The notes beneath the pieces are model-generated. The model was not told where the DNA came from. It did not search any database and worked only from the letters and a program-made list of their open reading frames with translations. A stretch of 64,000 nt of DNA from Vermamoeba vermiformis (lineage: Eukaryota > Tubulinea > Echinamoebida): positions 169,080-233,079 of the forward strand of contig JBEWZL010000267.1 of the NCBI GenBank assembly GCA_045837725.1, read 5' to 3'. Shown here one piece after another: positions 41,119-53,702 of this stretch. The translations under genes were made by a program, and so were the position numbers. The number at the start of each line of letters is the position of its first letter. The first letter of the stretch is position 1.

Positions 41119-43134
41119 TTAAGCGCAGTTTTGTTGGTTAGCAGGAGCCAAACCGATCTGTGCGTTATCAATGTCGTGGACGACGTAAGCAGCCTGCATG
41201 AATTGAGCACCGAGAATCAACATATCTCCACCGCTTGAAACACCGAGGCAATATTGCGAAGCACCAGTGCCTAATTAGGAAAAATTGGATCAGATTCAGA
41301 TCAAAAAAGACTCTTTCGAAACAATTTAACGTACCCTTATACAAATAGGTATTAGGTCTCATAGGAATGTTTTGGGGATTGTTGCTGAACACAAAGCTCA
41401 AAGTGGGCAAAGCTCCGACTTGATCGGATGTGAGGGAAACACATTGACCGTTCTTGAAGGTAATAATCAATAATCATCAGTCATATATATATATATATAT
41501 AGCACTTACAACGAGATTTTGAGCAGCATCTTGCAAAGAGCTAGGGCAAGCTTGAATAAATGTAGTTCCGAAGTTTTGGTACGCGGCATCCGGGAGCAAA
41601 ATTCTAGCCGCATGTTAATATGTCGTAAATTATTATATGTGCTTATGATAGTACTTGCCTAGTAGTACCACTGTCGAGAATACCATTGCCCAAAGCACTG
41701 TTGATGCTGGTACCAGAAACGAGCAGATCCGCCATTACAATTCCGTAACTAACAATTTAAATTCCTTAGTAACCACTCACAACAACACTAATATATATTA
41801 TACGACTAAGATACTATATTATAAGGTTTTGATACTTACAATTGGCCAGCTTGAGAATTGGGCATGTAGTTCATCGATCCAAGATACATGTTCTTATCAA
41901 CGCCACCCTGAGGTATAAATATGGTCAATAGAATGAATATATAATGCCGTATTATTTATTATAATTACCAAGGTTAAAGTGCCGCTGTTAGGACCCAAGC
42001 AGATCGAAAAAATGTTCTTATAGTAGCCTGCATTGACGAAGGCTTCGAAGACAGGGACGGCTTGAACGGAGCTCAAAGCTTGATAGGACAAGCCCAAAAT
42101 ACCGTCGATCTTATTAGGAACATCACTAGCAAGGTTACAAGAACGTTAGTTAAGTTGTTGGCGCGGATGTACCCTTCAAAAATTTAAATCTTTTGGTAAT
42201 CAGTAGTAATAATATTTAACGTACCCAAAATGAGTATTTTTCTCGTAGTTAATATTTCCGAAAGCAACAACAGTGCTAACACCCGCTAAAGTCACGTTAT
42301 CAGTGTACATAACGCCAGAGACTTCGCAGATCTCGTTGGGGTGGCCTTTAACGCAAGTTTCATATTTATCGTCAAAACCGCACATATTACCATCTATATA
42401 ATGTAATGTCAATAAAATTTAGCAAAGGATACAAGAAGAACTCGGATATTCGCTAAAAAAAAATGTTTTTGGAAGTACGTACTTGCAGAACCGCATTGAT
42501 AGTTAGGATCATCGTATGAAATTGGATTAGCAGTGGAGGACAAAGCAGGGTTATAAGGTTTGTTAGGGCCAGGCCATTCAGAGCAGCCTTGGCATCCAAC
42601 AGCAGGAACGAGCAGATCTGAGCTTCTGTAACCATAAGAAGTATGATTAATATCAAGGATATATGTACTTGATATAGTATGTATTACCCGGTGTCCATAA
42701 GCACGTTGAAGGTTTGACCAGGAGTGCCGATCTTGACAGTCAAGTAATAGAAATCAAGAGTGTTGATATCACCACCAACAGTAACATCCTAATAACAATT
42801 ATTATCTATATAATAAATCTATCGCCTAAGGTCGTATTTTGACGGTGAAAGAGCCGAGGAACTTTCGATCCCAGCTGACCTTCGATATTTATTGTTATGT
42901 TTAGCAAATAATCATAAATAAATATTTTAATATTAAAAATAGCTCGCGCAATAATAATTAAACCCTAGCCATTGGTGGCAGCATTTATAGAAAAGTTAAC
43001 TGCAGGACGACAGATTGACCACAGAAAAATTTTCTTACCTTGCTCATTTTGCCGAGCTTGATGTTGCGGAAGGCTAGAGCATCAAGTGAAAGAGACAGCA
43101 AAATAAGTACTGCAAATAAAGTGCGGTGTTGCAT
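41119..43134 (-). CDS. Pepsin-like aspartic protease (family A1)
   Basis: Nine or ten short exons. A signal peptide (MQHRTLFAVLILLSLSLDAL) is followed almost directly by the mature enzyme, so the propeptide is very short or absent. The first active-site motif is NVLMDTG continued by SSDLLVPAVGC across an intron; the second is NGILDSGTT. Other hallmarks are DGILGLSYQALSSV, SICLGPNSGTLTL, a GGVDKNMYLGSMNY strand, and a C-terminal YCLGVSSGGDMLILGAQFMQ then YVVHDIDNAQIGLA. Cys pairs flank the first motif as in secreted pepsins. About 400 residues; likely secreted or vacuolar. A TATA box lies about 70 bases upstream. Confidence 0.9.
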
Positions 43135-43200
43135 TGTGTCGCTTTCTTTCAAAAAAATACTCTTCAAGCCCGCTAACGCTCCATTCCATCTTCCCCACAA

Positions 43201-43210
43201 TATTTTATAC
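43201..43210 (-). promoter_or_regulatory. TATA box of the aspartic protease gene
   Basis: GTATAAAATA on the minus strand, about 70 bases upstream of the start codon at 43134. Confidence 0.5.
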
Positions 43211-43548
43211 CTATCACATTCAAAGTATAAGTGATGATTAGTTATGCGATGTCGCTCGAGGGCAGGTTGATCCTTTGCGATCAAACGAATCCACCTTGTT
43301 TTTGGTGATAAAGCTGTTTAACAGACGATCGCCAGTATAGTCATGGATGTTTAAGGGAGTATAAAGAGGCGATGGATGTTCATAGCGCAGCCAGTTTCGA
43401 TCATAATAATATTAATTTTGTGGAAGCTCGTGTTTTATCATTATTACGCCTCGTGTTTATCCACAAACACATTAGTCCCTAGCATTGTACATATGGCCTA
43501 GTTGCCAACGAATTTATTTATTTGTAGCTGAGAAACAGCGAATCCACA
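43211..43548. other. Divergent promoter region
   Basis: Space between the protease (minus) and the NACHT gene (plus). A plus-strand gtataaagagg near 43357 is a candidate TATA box for the latter. No gene seen. Confidence 0.35.
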
Positions 43549-46500
43549 ATGACCGATTCAGCTCGATCGGACCAAGACCATCGCAAAATATATCAGCAAT
43601 TTGTTGATAATTATTTTAGTCGAGCGCATTTGCTTAATCGTGCTTTTTCATTGAAACAAGAGCCCTCAGTGGTGCTGAGACGGATTTCAGAAGAAAAGAT
43701 CGAGATCGCGTTTGATGAATTTGAAATCGAGGTAAAAAATGTTATTTTATTATTTAGGAATTATTTACAGATTTATATAGATTAATCTTGATTTTTAAAT
43801 GACACGGAAATAATTTCCGTCACCGGTTTAATTTTCCCAGCCATTACGCATTTTGCTTAATAATAAAAATTAGAAAAATATTTACGTATGACTTTTATGA
43901 ATTATGGTAGTGCTTTTACCATTTTATATACCAATAATTGCTCATCATCGCAAATAAATTGTTTTTTTGAAATTACAGCAATATTACCATTGCCTTTAAT
44001 ATTTAATTAAGTCTTGATATTAATCGGATTTTTTTTGCAGTATGGAGGCCGGCGTGAATCTTTTTACGAAGAGCTGAACCTCGAAACAACAGTGAACGTC
44101 CAAGACATATTTATGGGACGAGACTGCTTCCACTTTGCGTTGATCGGTGATTCAGGTCAAGGCAAGACATGCTTATTAAAGCATTTGTGTTGGAAAGTTA
44201 ACGTGCAGCAAGATCTGCTCGTCAAGTTTTTAAAAGAAGATCCGAGCACGTACTACTGGAACGTCGAGGGCTTAAGCGATGATGAACCCGTTCCCGATCC
44301 ATCGCAGTCATATCACTTAGGTCTATATTTACATGCACAAGATCTATGGTTGGCGCTGAAAGACACTGCTGATCGGTCGTCACCAGATGCGATCTTCAAC
44401 GCACTCGCTGACGCAGCTGTACGAACATGCAGAACGGTCAAATTGCACCAAGACCGCGTGGACAAGACTGACAGTGTCGTTGACTATGCTGACTTCAAGG
44501 AGACGTTGTTGCATCTCATAAAAACGTCGCGTTTGATCTTGTTGGTGGATGGGCTCGAAGACGTCAGAACAATCTCACGATCGCCGCTGCTGTACTTCTT
44601 GCTGAACATCAAGACCAAGTTGCCGTTGTTGTTCCGTGTCATTATGGCTTGCAGACCTGTCACACTGTTCCGTCAAAATCCTCCAGAAGACTTTATTTAT
44701 TTGTACATGCACAGCGTGGCTTCAATGACTGAAAAGGAACGCGAACCACTGCTAGAGAACATTTTGACGAGAATCATACGCGATCCATCGGAGATTAAAG
44801 AGACACAACCGCCACTCACACCGCGATCAAGATCTGGATCGGATCAAAACGCGACCGAGTACCAAAACCCACCTCACGATCCACTGCCCTCGACTAGTGA
44901 AATCAACAAAGTCTTCGATCCACGACGACCTCTACGGCGGCAGAAGATTCTGCGATATTTGAGCAGCCCGGCAATGATGGCAATCCTGGCCTCAATGCAT
45001 GCAAACAACATTGAAATTTCATCGTGTTTGTACCAATTCTACCAACAAATCATGCAACTGCACGATGACGTGTCAACTTCACTGCCGCCAGTGTCGATCT
45101 TGCCCAACACGACCCTCTACGACTTGGAAGTGAGCATTGACGAGCGATTAATGCAAAAATTGTGCGCGCTCGTTGGTTTCATGTACCAGTGCTTGTTGCC
45201 GTACACGTGGCTCTCGGACTTTTCAATTGCCAAAGAAGTCGTCAAACTGTTGCAGATCATTGTGAAGAACCATCAGGCGACTCTAGCACAGCAATTGAAG
45301 AGCGATGGGCCAGAACATGCAGCAGACCCTGCCCACATCTCAATCGCAATTGAGTGGCACCCGCTGTTGCAAGCCTTTGCTGCGCACGATGTGTTGAAGT
45401 CACCGGATAAGGCCGCAAGATTTATTTGGGACCGCGTCATTACTCGATTAGGTAAGTTCCCTTGGACTACAGATAATACCAAGTATAATTATATTTACTA
45501 ATATTACCGTCATTTTGTAGTTTCGAGTGGTGTTTGCAAGTGCCACACATTGGACGATGAAGTTGAAATTACTTTTGTTGATAGCTCCCTCGCGCAATTT
45601 TTGTCTGCGAACTTTTTGAGCGACGATGAATTTTCAAGGCCAATCTTACACTGCTTTGAACAGATCTAGTAAGTACTTCACGAGCTCGTTCTTGATCCAA
45701 TTTTATTAACACTCATTAATTAGTCATAATCCTCATATTCCGCCAATATTCTTATGGCAAGAGGAGAACTACATTACGACCAAGAACTGGACGCTAGTAT
45801 ATGAAGTAATGACGTCTCGTAAAGGATTTTTATGGATCGCGAACAAAGTGCTCGATCCGAGTTACAAATCGTTGCTTGAGTGGCTTACCGATATTACACG
45901 CAACGGAGGCTATGATACCGATGACTTAGGTCTCATTAGATTCAACTTACTGTTGAAAATGTTTGCCTTGCAAGAAGAAGAACGATTGTTATTGAAGGTA
46001 AGCAACTCCTCGATACTTTTTCCGTTACAAAAATTTATCAATTTTATTTTCATTGAACGGAAACTAATACGGTTTCAACAGCAACCTTGTTCTGAAGTTA
46101 AAATCGACAACCACACGCTAATAGTAGAGCTTAAAGAACAATTCGGGTTGGCATTCCTTTCAGTTCTAAATGACAGTAGTTCAGCTGTCGCGCTTATTGA
46201 ACCAGCGCCAGCGTGCTCGTTGAGTTGTTTTAGCAAAAATGTTATTAACAACATCCTCGACAAGTGCGTGGACTTGCTGCGCAGATCCAACGCATTCATC
46301 ATCACTGACCTGCTATTGCGCTTTGCTGACTACGGCCATATTACGGATGGTGTTCTTGGAAAAATCATGTAAGATAGCACTCTTATTATAATTCATTACT
46401 AATGTTTGTGCAGTACTATCGTAACAGAAGAGATCTCGAGAAATCAATCAAAGAGACCCGCGCTGAAATTCTTGGCGAATTACGATCAAAAATTCTTCGA

Positions 46501-49500
46501 TAAGCGACAGAGACATATCGGCCTTATTATTTCGAGCCTGGGTGCTCTTATCGAGAAAGATCTGGATTCGGAAACCATTGAAGAAGCTGCTCATGCACTG
46601 ACGCAGTTGGCTAATAGATCTTTAGAGGCTATTAAAGCCGATAAGAAACAACGAGAAGCTATTATACCAGCCACTGGTGCACCAGGTACGAATTATTGCC
46701 GAGTTAGCTCGCCACATCCGATCTAACTTTTTTTATTCAGACATTAGGGATCATCTTCCTATACTCTTTACTGAAGAAGAATGGTGCATGATTGTAAATA
46801 GCGCAATTACTCTGCTAATTGATTTGGTCGACATGGACTTCCATTTAAAGTAAGTACAAATTTTGGCTGTCAAAAATCATCGCTTGTACATTTAGTGACC
46901 AACGATTATTATTTAGTATGAATAATAGCAAGGAAATAGCCAACGAGTTTGAACAAAAATGTCGTGTATTTCAATGCCAAAACTTGCCGATGATTATTTC
47001 GTTCTTCGAAGAGCCGAGCTGCAGTGCGCGGTTAATGGGCTTTGCTTTGCTGGGTACCACCAAGAAGTCGAATTTGGTCGATAGAGATATCGAAGACAAA
47101 GAAATAGCTGCTCAACTGACACTTTTGAAGCTCATTGCCCCGCATTACTCTTCAGATCGAGCCTTATCTCTTGGTACGAAAAGTTTTTTCAATTTTTTGT
47201 CCGCGGAAAAAGCTAATTTTGCCCTAGATATTACTACCGACGACCCTATCGTGCAATGTGTATCTATGGTCCTAATGGAGACCTTGGGCGAAGCTGCGTC
47301 TATTCTTGTCCCGGATGTGCAAGACCTGATTAAGTCAAAGCTAGATCTTCTTACCCAAATCACTAAGTATGCTACAGACTATATTCTAAATATTGCTCGG
47401 TACTGATAACATTTGCAGATGGCTATGGCGGAGATTGGCGCCAGAACACCGCGAAAAAATCTTCGCCGAGTGCTCGAAGAACACGAATAGATTCGTAAGG
47501 CGTGACGTTATACGACTAACCGCAAACGATGAATACATTCTGCGTGAAAACTTGACTCAAGGTGAGATTGCTGCGGTCTTTGAAGCCACTTGGAACTATC
47601 GGGAAGAACCTATTGTGCACAAGGAGTGCTTCACTTTCTTCGGCAACTTGAGCAAGTACGCAGCGAAGGTGGAACAAAAAGAGAAGTGCATGGAGCTCAT
47701 CGCCAAGTTGCTGGATAAGTATGGCTTGGCGAATTACCTCTTCAGCGACTCTTTGCTGCGGATCACGAGCGAGTTGATCGAGGCTAACAAAGACAACGAG
47801 GCTCATAAGGCAGTCATTATGGACGTTATCAACAAGCGCAACATCAAGAAGATGATAACTGGATTCTTGAGTGGTCCAATGAGTGCCGCAAAGAGGAAAC
47901 TATGGTTCGGAAATGTTCTTGGAATTGAACTCCTTGCCCAGCTGATCGCGATCGGTGAGTTAACCAAACTCTTCGCCAGAGATGCTCTAACGCTATCTTT
48001 AGATACTGAAGAGATTAAAGAGTTCTTGGGATATTTGAACTCGAAGTTCCCCGAGTTGCGTCGCGCTGCAGTGGAAGTTTTAAAACGTGCGAGATCCGCG
48101 CAAGTGTTCCAGATCATAAACAAGTGCGTCGAAATGATGATGAAAGAAGAAGACTACTTTGCTCAAAGAAGCATTGTCGTATTGTTGGGTATTTTGGGAC
48201 GAAGGAAGAAAGCTGAGGTACGTTTACTAAGTTAAAAATATAAGCCTAGATCTAACTCCACACTTAGATCCAACAACGCGTTGTAGACGAGATGCTCAAG
48301 ATTCTCGAGTTGGCTAAAGAACCTCTTAAGCAAGAAATTGCATTGAGTGTTATTATGACCATTGGCCCCGTTATTAGTAGCAACATTGCCATTCGAACAA
48401 AATTGTTGCAGATCTTGTCCGACGCGAATCCGCAAAGCTTTGCGGCAATGAATAAGACAACTGTCGTGTATAAAAACAAAATCAAGTATGTGACTAGCAT
48501 AATATATGGCGATAGTATACTAACGCTATTATTAGATTGACCTTGACTTGCCTGCAAACAGTTCAAACCCTCAGAATATTCGAGCACGAGTTTGTCAAGC
48601 ATTTCTTCGAAATGACTGAAGTACCCGATATGGAACTGCGAACGGCTCTAATGGTCGCGCTGAAGTACATCTCGAAGAATGTTTCCGCTGGTAAGTCAGA
48701 TGTGCTGATCCAAACCTACGTTTTGTACTAAATTTTTTTATTTCAATAGATGAGCTTAAGAGACACGAGCCTATTGTTGAAAAACTGATGAAATCTGGCG
48801 ACTCTTACTTGCGCGAGCTGGGTCTGAAGATCATTAGACTCTTTGGCCCCGCGTCAATTAAGCGCCTACTCACGCCTTTGCTGGCGTTACTTGACGACAC
48901 AGAGCACTACTGTCGCTTGCAAGGGCTCAAAACATTGATGCAGCTGATCAAGTCGGAGTTGTCAGCAGCGCAGAAAGAAGAAAAAGAACGACAATTGCTG
49001 TCAACTTCACCGCAACAGCTCAGCATGACCCCGCCTTCACCGTCATCCTCGCCCTCGTCCTCGCACATTGGCACGATTTCTATCAATAACATCAACACGA
49101 ACAACGCACCTAATGTCATTCATCCGGCCAAACTTGCCGCGTTGCAGTACCTCCCGCCAGTCTTGAAACGACTCGCTGATGTTAGTCCATTAGTGGTCGT
49201 AAAGGCCTTGAAGATTATTAGCCTGTTCCGTCGCAGTCCTAAAGATAAAATGCCCTCGCCGAGACCCGCAGAGAAAGTCATTGGTACGTAGATCCGTATC
49301 TTTTGTTGGTGACGCGAAAAGCTCATGTTTTGTATCATTTAGAACCAGAAGTTCTTAATGAAAATGACATGGAAGATGACGGAGATTTCGAACGACCGAC
49401 GGACGAAGATGTGTTTTACAGCACGTACGTCGTCGAGCCCAATGTTGAGCGCATCCTCAAGCCACTCTATCGTCGTCGATTCGTCAACAGCATTGAGGTT

Positions 49501-50510
49501 AAGGTAAGCTTGCCGCCTTTGTGTTATATCATATCAGTATTGCCATATTAACCACTTCCTATAATAGATCGGAGTGTTAGATGTGTTGGGTACCACGCCG
49601 CACTTGCACACGCACCTCGGTGCTTTGAACTCAATTCTCAACACTGAAAATGTCACGACACTCGTAGAATTCTCAGACACGATGCGCAGTGAGGGCGTGC
49701 AGGTAATGATTAAGATTGATCAATTTAATAACATTACCATATTTGGCAAATTATCGAAATTTCGTTAGAAGCACGTCGTTTAACTTTTTTGGTCTGGCAG
49801 ATCTTGCAATACATTCCTTCGTTCATTCAAAGCATCAAAGCTGGTAGTCCTCTTATTCGCCATCTAGTCCGCCTTGCCCAGCATTACGAACGCGAATTGA
49901 CTCCTGTGCGTTGTGACTCGTTGTTCCACGTGCAATCCATCCATCAACTGCTCAAACACAAAGAACCGAATGTTCGACGACTAGCGATACATTTGTTAGG
50001 CAAAAAGGTAATATATATATATAATAATAATTATACTAAGCAATATTAACATTAATCAATGCGTAGTGCGAGTTAAAGCCGAAATTTATTCCGACTTTGG
50101 CGCAGATGTGGGAAGATAAAAACACCAAGGTAATCCTAAGCGATCCTATTAATTAAATGATTGTATTATAACTAAAGAATTATTAATAGGTGCGCAAAGA
50201 AGTGATTGAAGTCCTTGGTGATGTTGGCAAGCGACATCCGTCGTTCATTCCACTCATTTTGCAATCCATCGATGTAGATTCAAGCAACTCATTAATGGTA
50301 AGTCACTATAAATACTATAGTTATTACATATGTTGAAAAGAGCGCTTAGTATCGCTTTTTAATCGAAATTAACAAAAATGCAAATTTCTCGGATCCGAAA
50401 TAATTTTTAATTTAAAAAAGGTTTGGCGCTCTCTATCGCTATCGTGGGGCATGCTTATAGGAAGTAATGCTAATTCCGATAACGAGGAGCTCGATGACTC
50501 GTCTTCATGA
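43549..50510 (+). CDS. NACHT-type STAND NTPase with HEAT/ARM-like repeats (NLR-like)
   Basis: About 18 exons and roughly 1,900 residues. The first exon (43549-43731) gives a short helical N-terminal region; after a 309-base intron the second exon (44041-45451) carries the NACHT-like core: Walker A GDSGQGKTCLLKH, Walker B-like RLILLVDGLEDV, and a sensor-like FRVIMACRP. A winged-helix-like region follows. The rest is helical repeats of HEAT/ARM type, for example SKFPELRRAAVEVLKRAR, RSIVVLLGILGRRKKAE, YLRELGLKIIRLFGPASIK and VRKEVIEVLGDVGKRHP, interrupted by a Ser/Pro-rich loop near 49000-49070. STAND proteins act as ligand-triggered switches that oligomerise, often in innate immunity or non-self recognition. 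That role is inferred for this one. No effector domain was recognised at the N-terminus. Confidence 0.85.
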
Positions 50511-50858
50511 AGATTCAAGTTGAAGATCTCGTCCGAGTAACAACGAGCTCGTTATTTATTTTTTGCGATGTAAAAATTGTACAAAGTCAACATAATCACC
50601 TCATAAAATACGTAAGTTCATTATTAATTACGCTAGTAACCTCTTCAACGACTAATCATTTGGGTACGCGATCCGTACAAGATCGTGGAGCTAAATCAAT
50701 ACTAACCCTATCGCTCTGCGAGAATACTAAACGCTACGCAATCCTTTAATCCAAAATAGAAAAATTGGACCAATGGCGTGAGACCGCCAGGGTTAAAAGG
50801 AAAAATTAACCTTATTTTTTTGTCTTTCAAGACTTAAACAAAACAACATTTGAACACG
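50511..50858. other. Intergenic
   Basis: About 350 bases, with an 80-codon plus-strand frame (50507-50749) that overlaps the NACHT gene's stop and shows no coding character. Confidence 0.35.
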
Positions 50859-51500
50859 ATGAATTCTATGTTTTTTAACGCTATGCTTATCTTTTTGGGG
50901 GCCATTTTGGTGAAGGCTGCCTTCGACTACTCTCAATCCGCAACGGATTTGCTACGTCCTTTGCAGGAGCAGAAAATTCCCACCATTAGTTGGACAATAT
51001 GTAAAAAGAAAAGTATTGATAACTATATTTTATTTAATGTAGGTACATTCATTGCAATTCCCCTCCTTCAACAGCGGTTGATCTCGGCTGCAAACGAGGC
51101 TATGTGGATTTATCTTGTCACGCAAACGCGTAAGTATTATAAGTACTATCGTTTATTAAAGGTCACTGCGTATTTGTGTCCTCTGTTTCTGTTTGGTCTC
51201 GGCGTCATTCCGACATCCGGCGCTGAACTTGACAACAAAGATTTAACTACCAATGCTCATGGTGTATTGGGATTTGCCTTCTTTGTCAGCGCGTCTGCGC
51301 ATGCCTTCTGTGTCCTGTGCATGCAACCTACATTCAACAACACGTTGTCGCGCATCGCGATGGGAGTGGTGGTTTCCTTTTGTTTCTTTGTGTTCGGCAG
51401 CGCAATTTTGCACGACACACAGTACCTTTGGCGTGCCAACCTTTTCGAGTGGATTACTGTCCTCTTCTTAGGTATGTATGTATTTAGGTTGCCTTATTAG
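50859..51500 (+). CDS. FRAG1/DRAM/Sfk1-type multi-pass membrane protein
   Basis: Continuous frame of about 213 residues from the ATG at 50859. The N-terminal helix (FNAMLIFLGAILVKAAF) is followed by a luminal loop and then five more hydrophobic segments, ending LWRANLFEWITVLFLGMYVF, the E-W near the last helix being typical of the FRAG1/DRAM/Sfk1 family. Members of this family act in lipid and GPI-anchor handling, phosphoinositide control or lysosomal autophagy. A GTAAGT...TTATTAAAG stretch at 51130-51161 looks like a 32-base intron, but removing it would break the frame, so it is read as exon. An optional 42-base GTAAAA...TGTAG stretch near 51001-51042 is in frame either way. Confidence 0.65.
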   Translation: MNSMFFNAMLIFLGAILVKAAFDYSQSATDLLRPLQEQKIPTISWTICKKKSIDNYILFNVGTFIAIPLLQQRLISAANEAMWIYLVTQTRKYYKYYRLLKVTAYLCPLFLFGLGVIPTSGAELDNKDLTTNAHGVLGFAFFVSASAHAFCVLCMQPTFNNTLSRIAMGVVVSFCFFVFGSAILHDTQYLWRANLFEWITVLFLGMYVFRLPY

Positions 51501-51843
51501 GGCATACCTGAATTTATACGAGTGTTTCTCAACACTCTAATGCATTGAAGTTTATCAATAATTAAAACACTTGGTAATTTATTATCCTATGAGATTGTTC
51601 TTCTCCTTCAAGACTCGTCATAAAAACTAATTGCTCATTTGAGTTAATTTATTATCTTTCCGAGCTAATCCGGATGTATTATGCCTAATCCGGTTCATAA
51701 TTTTCGAAAGTTCGCTAACGGGCCGTGTATTTCATATTTGCTCTTGCTGCAATAGAATGTTTAATATTTGCATTCGGTCGAAAGCATTGTTCCTCTTTTA
51801 CGGTCATTTCACGAAATTCATAACTTGCAACGACCACAACAGG
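51501..51843. other. Intergenic
   Basis: AT-rich spacer; nothing recognised. Confidence 0.35.
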
Positions 51844-52002
51844 ATGGAACAAAAAGACTGCATTTGCCCTAGTACGTACGCCGGCCCACCATGGCTTGTA
51901 GCGATACTATTACTACCCGTTGTTTGCTGTCTGGCGGACACAGTGTGGCAGGGCTGCGATCCGTTCAACCGTTGGTGGAAGAGCTCACAAAAAACAGATT
52001 GA
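51844..52002 (+). CDS. Tiny one-helix membrane protein
   Basis: 52 residues: MEQKDCICPSTYAGPPWL, one membrane helix (VAILLLPVVCCLAD), then a Trp-rich end (VWQGCDPFNRWWKSSQKTD). Cys residues on both sides of the helix. A decayed copy of the N-terminal half lies at 52563-52675 in the same direction. No family recognised. Confidence 0.45.
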   Translation: MEQKDCICPSTYAGPPWLVAILLLPVVCCLADTVWQGCDPFNRWWKSSQKTD

Positions 52003-52159
52003 CCCGTTCATGTTATAACATAATTTGCATATTCGGTGGTGTACTTCATTTATTTTATTTCGTATTGTTTACGAATAAACGATATTCTCGTGCTGTAAAG
52101 TTGCAGTTTTTATTTCTGAATAATTTTTAATCCATTCACCACAGTCAGTCGTACTCACA

Positions 52160-52369
52160 ATGGATAGCCGACCTATATGCGATGAATGCAAGATGTCGTG
52201 GATGACATTCTCATTGCTGGCCATCGAAGGAGTGCTTCTGCTCTTCGTCTCGGTTATGATGATCTTAGAAGTATGTCTTGGATGCTGCGGCAAAGTACGA
52301 GATATTCCTAAAAAGAATCTTGAATATGAACAGTCTCTAAAACCTAGTAAAGAGAATAAAGTAGAATAG
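52160..52369 (+). CDS. Small one-helix membrane protein
   Basis: 69 residues: MDSRPICDECKMSWMTFSLL begins with a CxxC pair, followed by a long helix (AIEGVLLLFVSVMMILEVCL), a GCCGK juxtamembrane motif that could be palmitoylated, and a charged tail (KKNLEYEQSLKPSKENK). It has the same short layout as the small protein 160 bases upstream: Cys pair, one helix, tail. No family recognised. Confidence 0.5.
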   Translation: MDSRPICDECKMSWMTFSLLAIEGVLLLFVSVMMILEVCLGCCGKVRDIPKKNLEYEQSLKPSKENKVE

Positions 52370-52562
52370 CTCAGTGGATTGCTTTCGGTTGCAGATGTTA
52401 CGCGTGAGGAAGCAAACAATGCCCAGCTTCCGTATTAAATAAATTATATTAATACAATATGATATCATCTATACTTGAAACCGTTTACATCTGACTTGCA
52501 TTTGCATTATCTTTACTTTTTTGCTGGATCTCTAACGGAACGAAATCACGCTGTAGTACTTG

Positions 52563-52675
52563 ATGGAACAACGAGACTGCTACACTGCCCCTCTACACAT
52601 TACACTGGCCCCATTTGGTTGACTAATATCATACTATTAGTACTTCTAATCCTTCGGAATGCATTTGTGAAATGA
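52563..52675 (+). pseudogene. Decayed copy of the tiny one-helix membrane protein gene
   Basis: The DNA repeats the start of the 51844 gene (ATGGAACAA...GACTGC), and further on gives HCPSTHYTGPIWL matching ICPSTYAGPPWL. A two-base length difference between the two blocks takes the ATG out of frame with the rest, so it is either a broken tandem copy or uses another start upstream (open from about 52475). Confidence 0.5.
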
Positions 52676-53702
52676 AGATCATCGTCCGTTCAAGGAAAAA
52701 CACCGTCGAAGAAAGCAATTTCCATCCATATAACATAGAAGGCCTATCGATACCATCACTGTATTTGTATTGTATTATATTATTTTTTGCCGCAAACCTT
52801 ATTATTCGTTCAGCGTCTGTATTTTGAAAGTTCTTTTCGAAATGGATCAACAACACGACGCCACGTCCAAAAAGGTTTCCCCTTGGCTCAGAAAAAACAC
52901 TAAACAGCAAAGCAGGTTCATATCTTATTTTGTGCAAGCTTCACTATGAGCAAAGCAAACATTTTGAGGCATCAAACAACCTGCAATACTAACAGCCTGC
53001 TGTAAGTAATTAATTTCTATGTATATATTTTTTATTTATTCTCGATTTCAGTTAGTTAGTGCTCAACCAAAATTTTTTTTTAGATGCGCTTTAATAATAT
53101 TAAAGCGTATTTTTAGCGCTTAACGTTGGTAAATAATAATTACTGAAACGTGATCTAGCCCTTTTAGTAGTTTAAATTTATTAATAATCGCGGTGATGAG
53201 CGGAGCCTTTAATTTCAATTAAAGTTCTAAATTTAGGGGTTCATACCTTCAATATTACTATATAATTATGAATCATTTAAATTAATAGAATAATGAACTA
53301 ATTATCGTTGGCAACCAGATCATGAAAACAGAAGATTCTGGATGACTTCGAATCTACACAGCCTTTACTCGCCTGGGAAACTAGTCGACATCAAGACTGC
53401 ACAATATACGATCCATTGAGTTCTCCCAGAAACTTCTAATGTCAAACGTAGAAAGTTTTTCATGCCAACCAGATGCGTCTGGAAGTTGACGCCTGTCACC
53501 AGAAAACTACAAAAAGAAACGTCGCAGAGCGGAATTAAATTCAGTTATAATTTCGAATTGAGAGTCATAGCACACAAGAGCTTGGATCCACGAGGCCTTC
53601 TTGCTTTACTACAAGTCTTTGGTAAGCCTTAACGATCAGAACCAGATTCGCTCCACAAAATATTCCGATTACAGCACTACTAACACGAATTTATTATAGA
53701 CA
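52676..53702. other. Intergenic, about 1 kb
   Basis: No complete gene. A 35-codon frame at 52841-52948 (MDQQHDATSKKVSPWLRKN) followed by SKANILRHQTTC faintly resembles the BED-finger start of hAT transposases, and a basic piece near 53455-53545 looks coding. These may be relics of a DNA transposon; support is weak. Confidence 0.25.

Noticed and set aside
51130-51161. Apparent 32-base intron GTAAGT...TTAAAG
   Set aside because: Removing it breaks the frame of the membrane protein; reading through keeps a continuous multi-helix protein.
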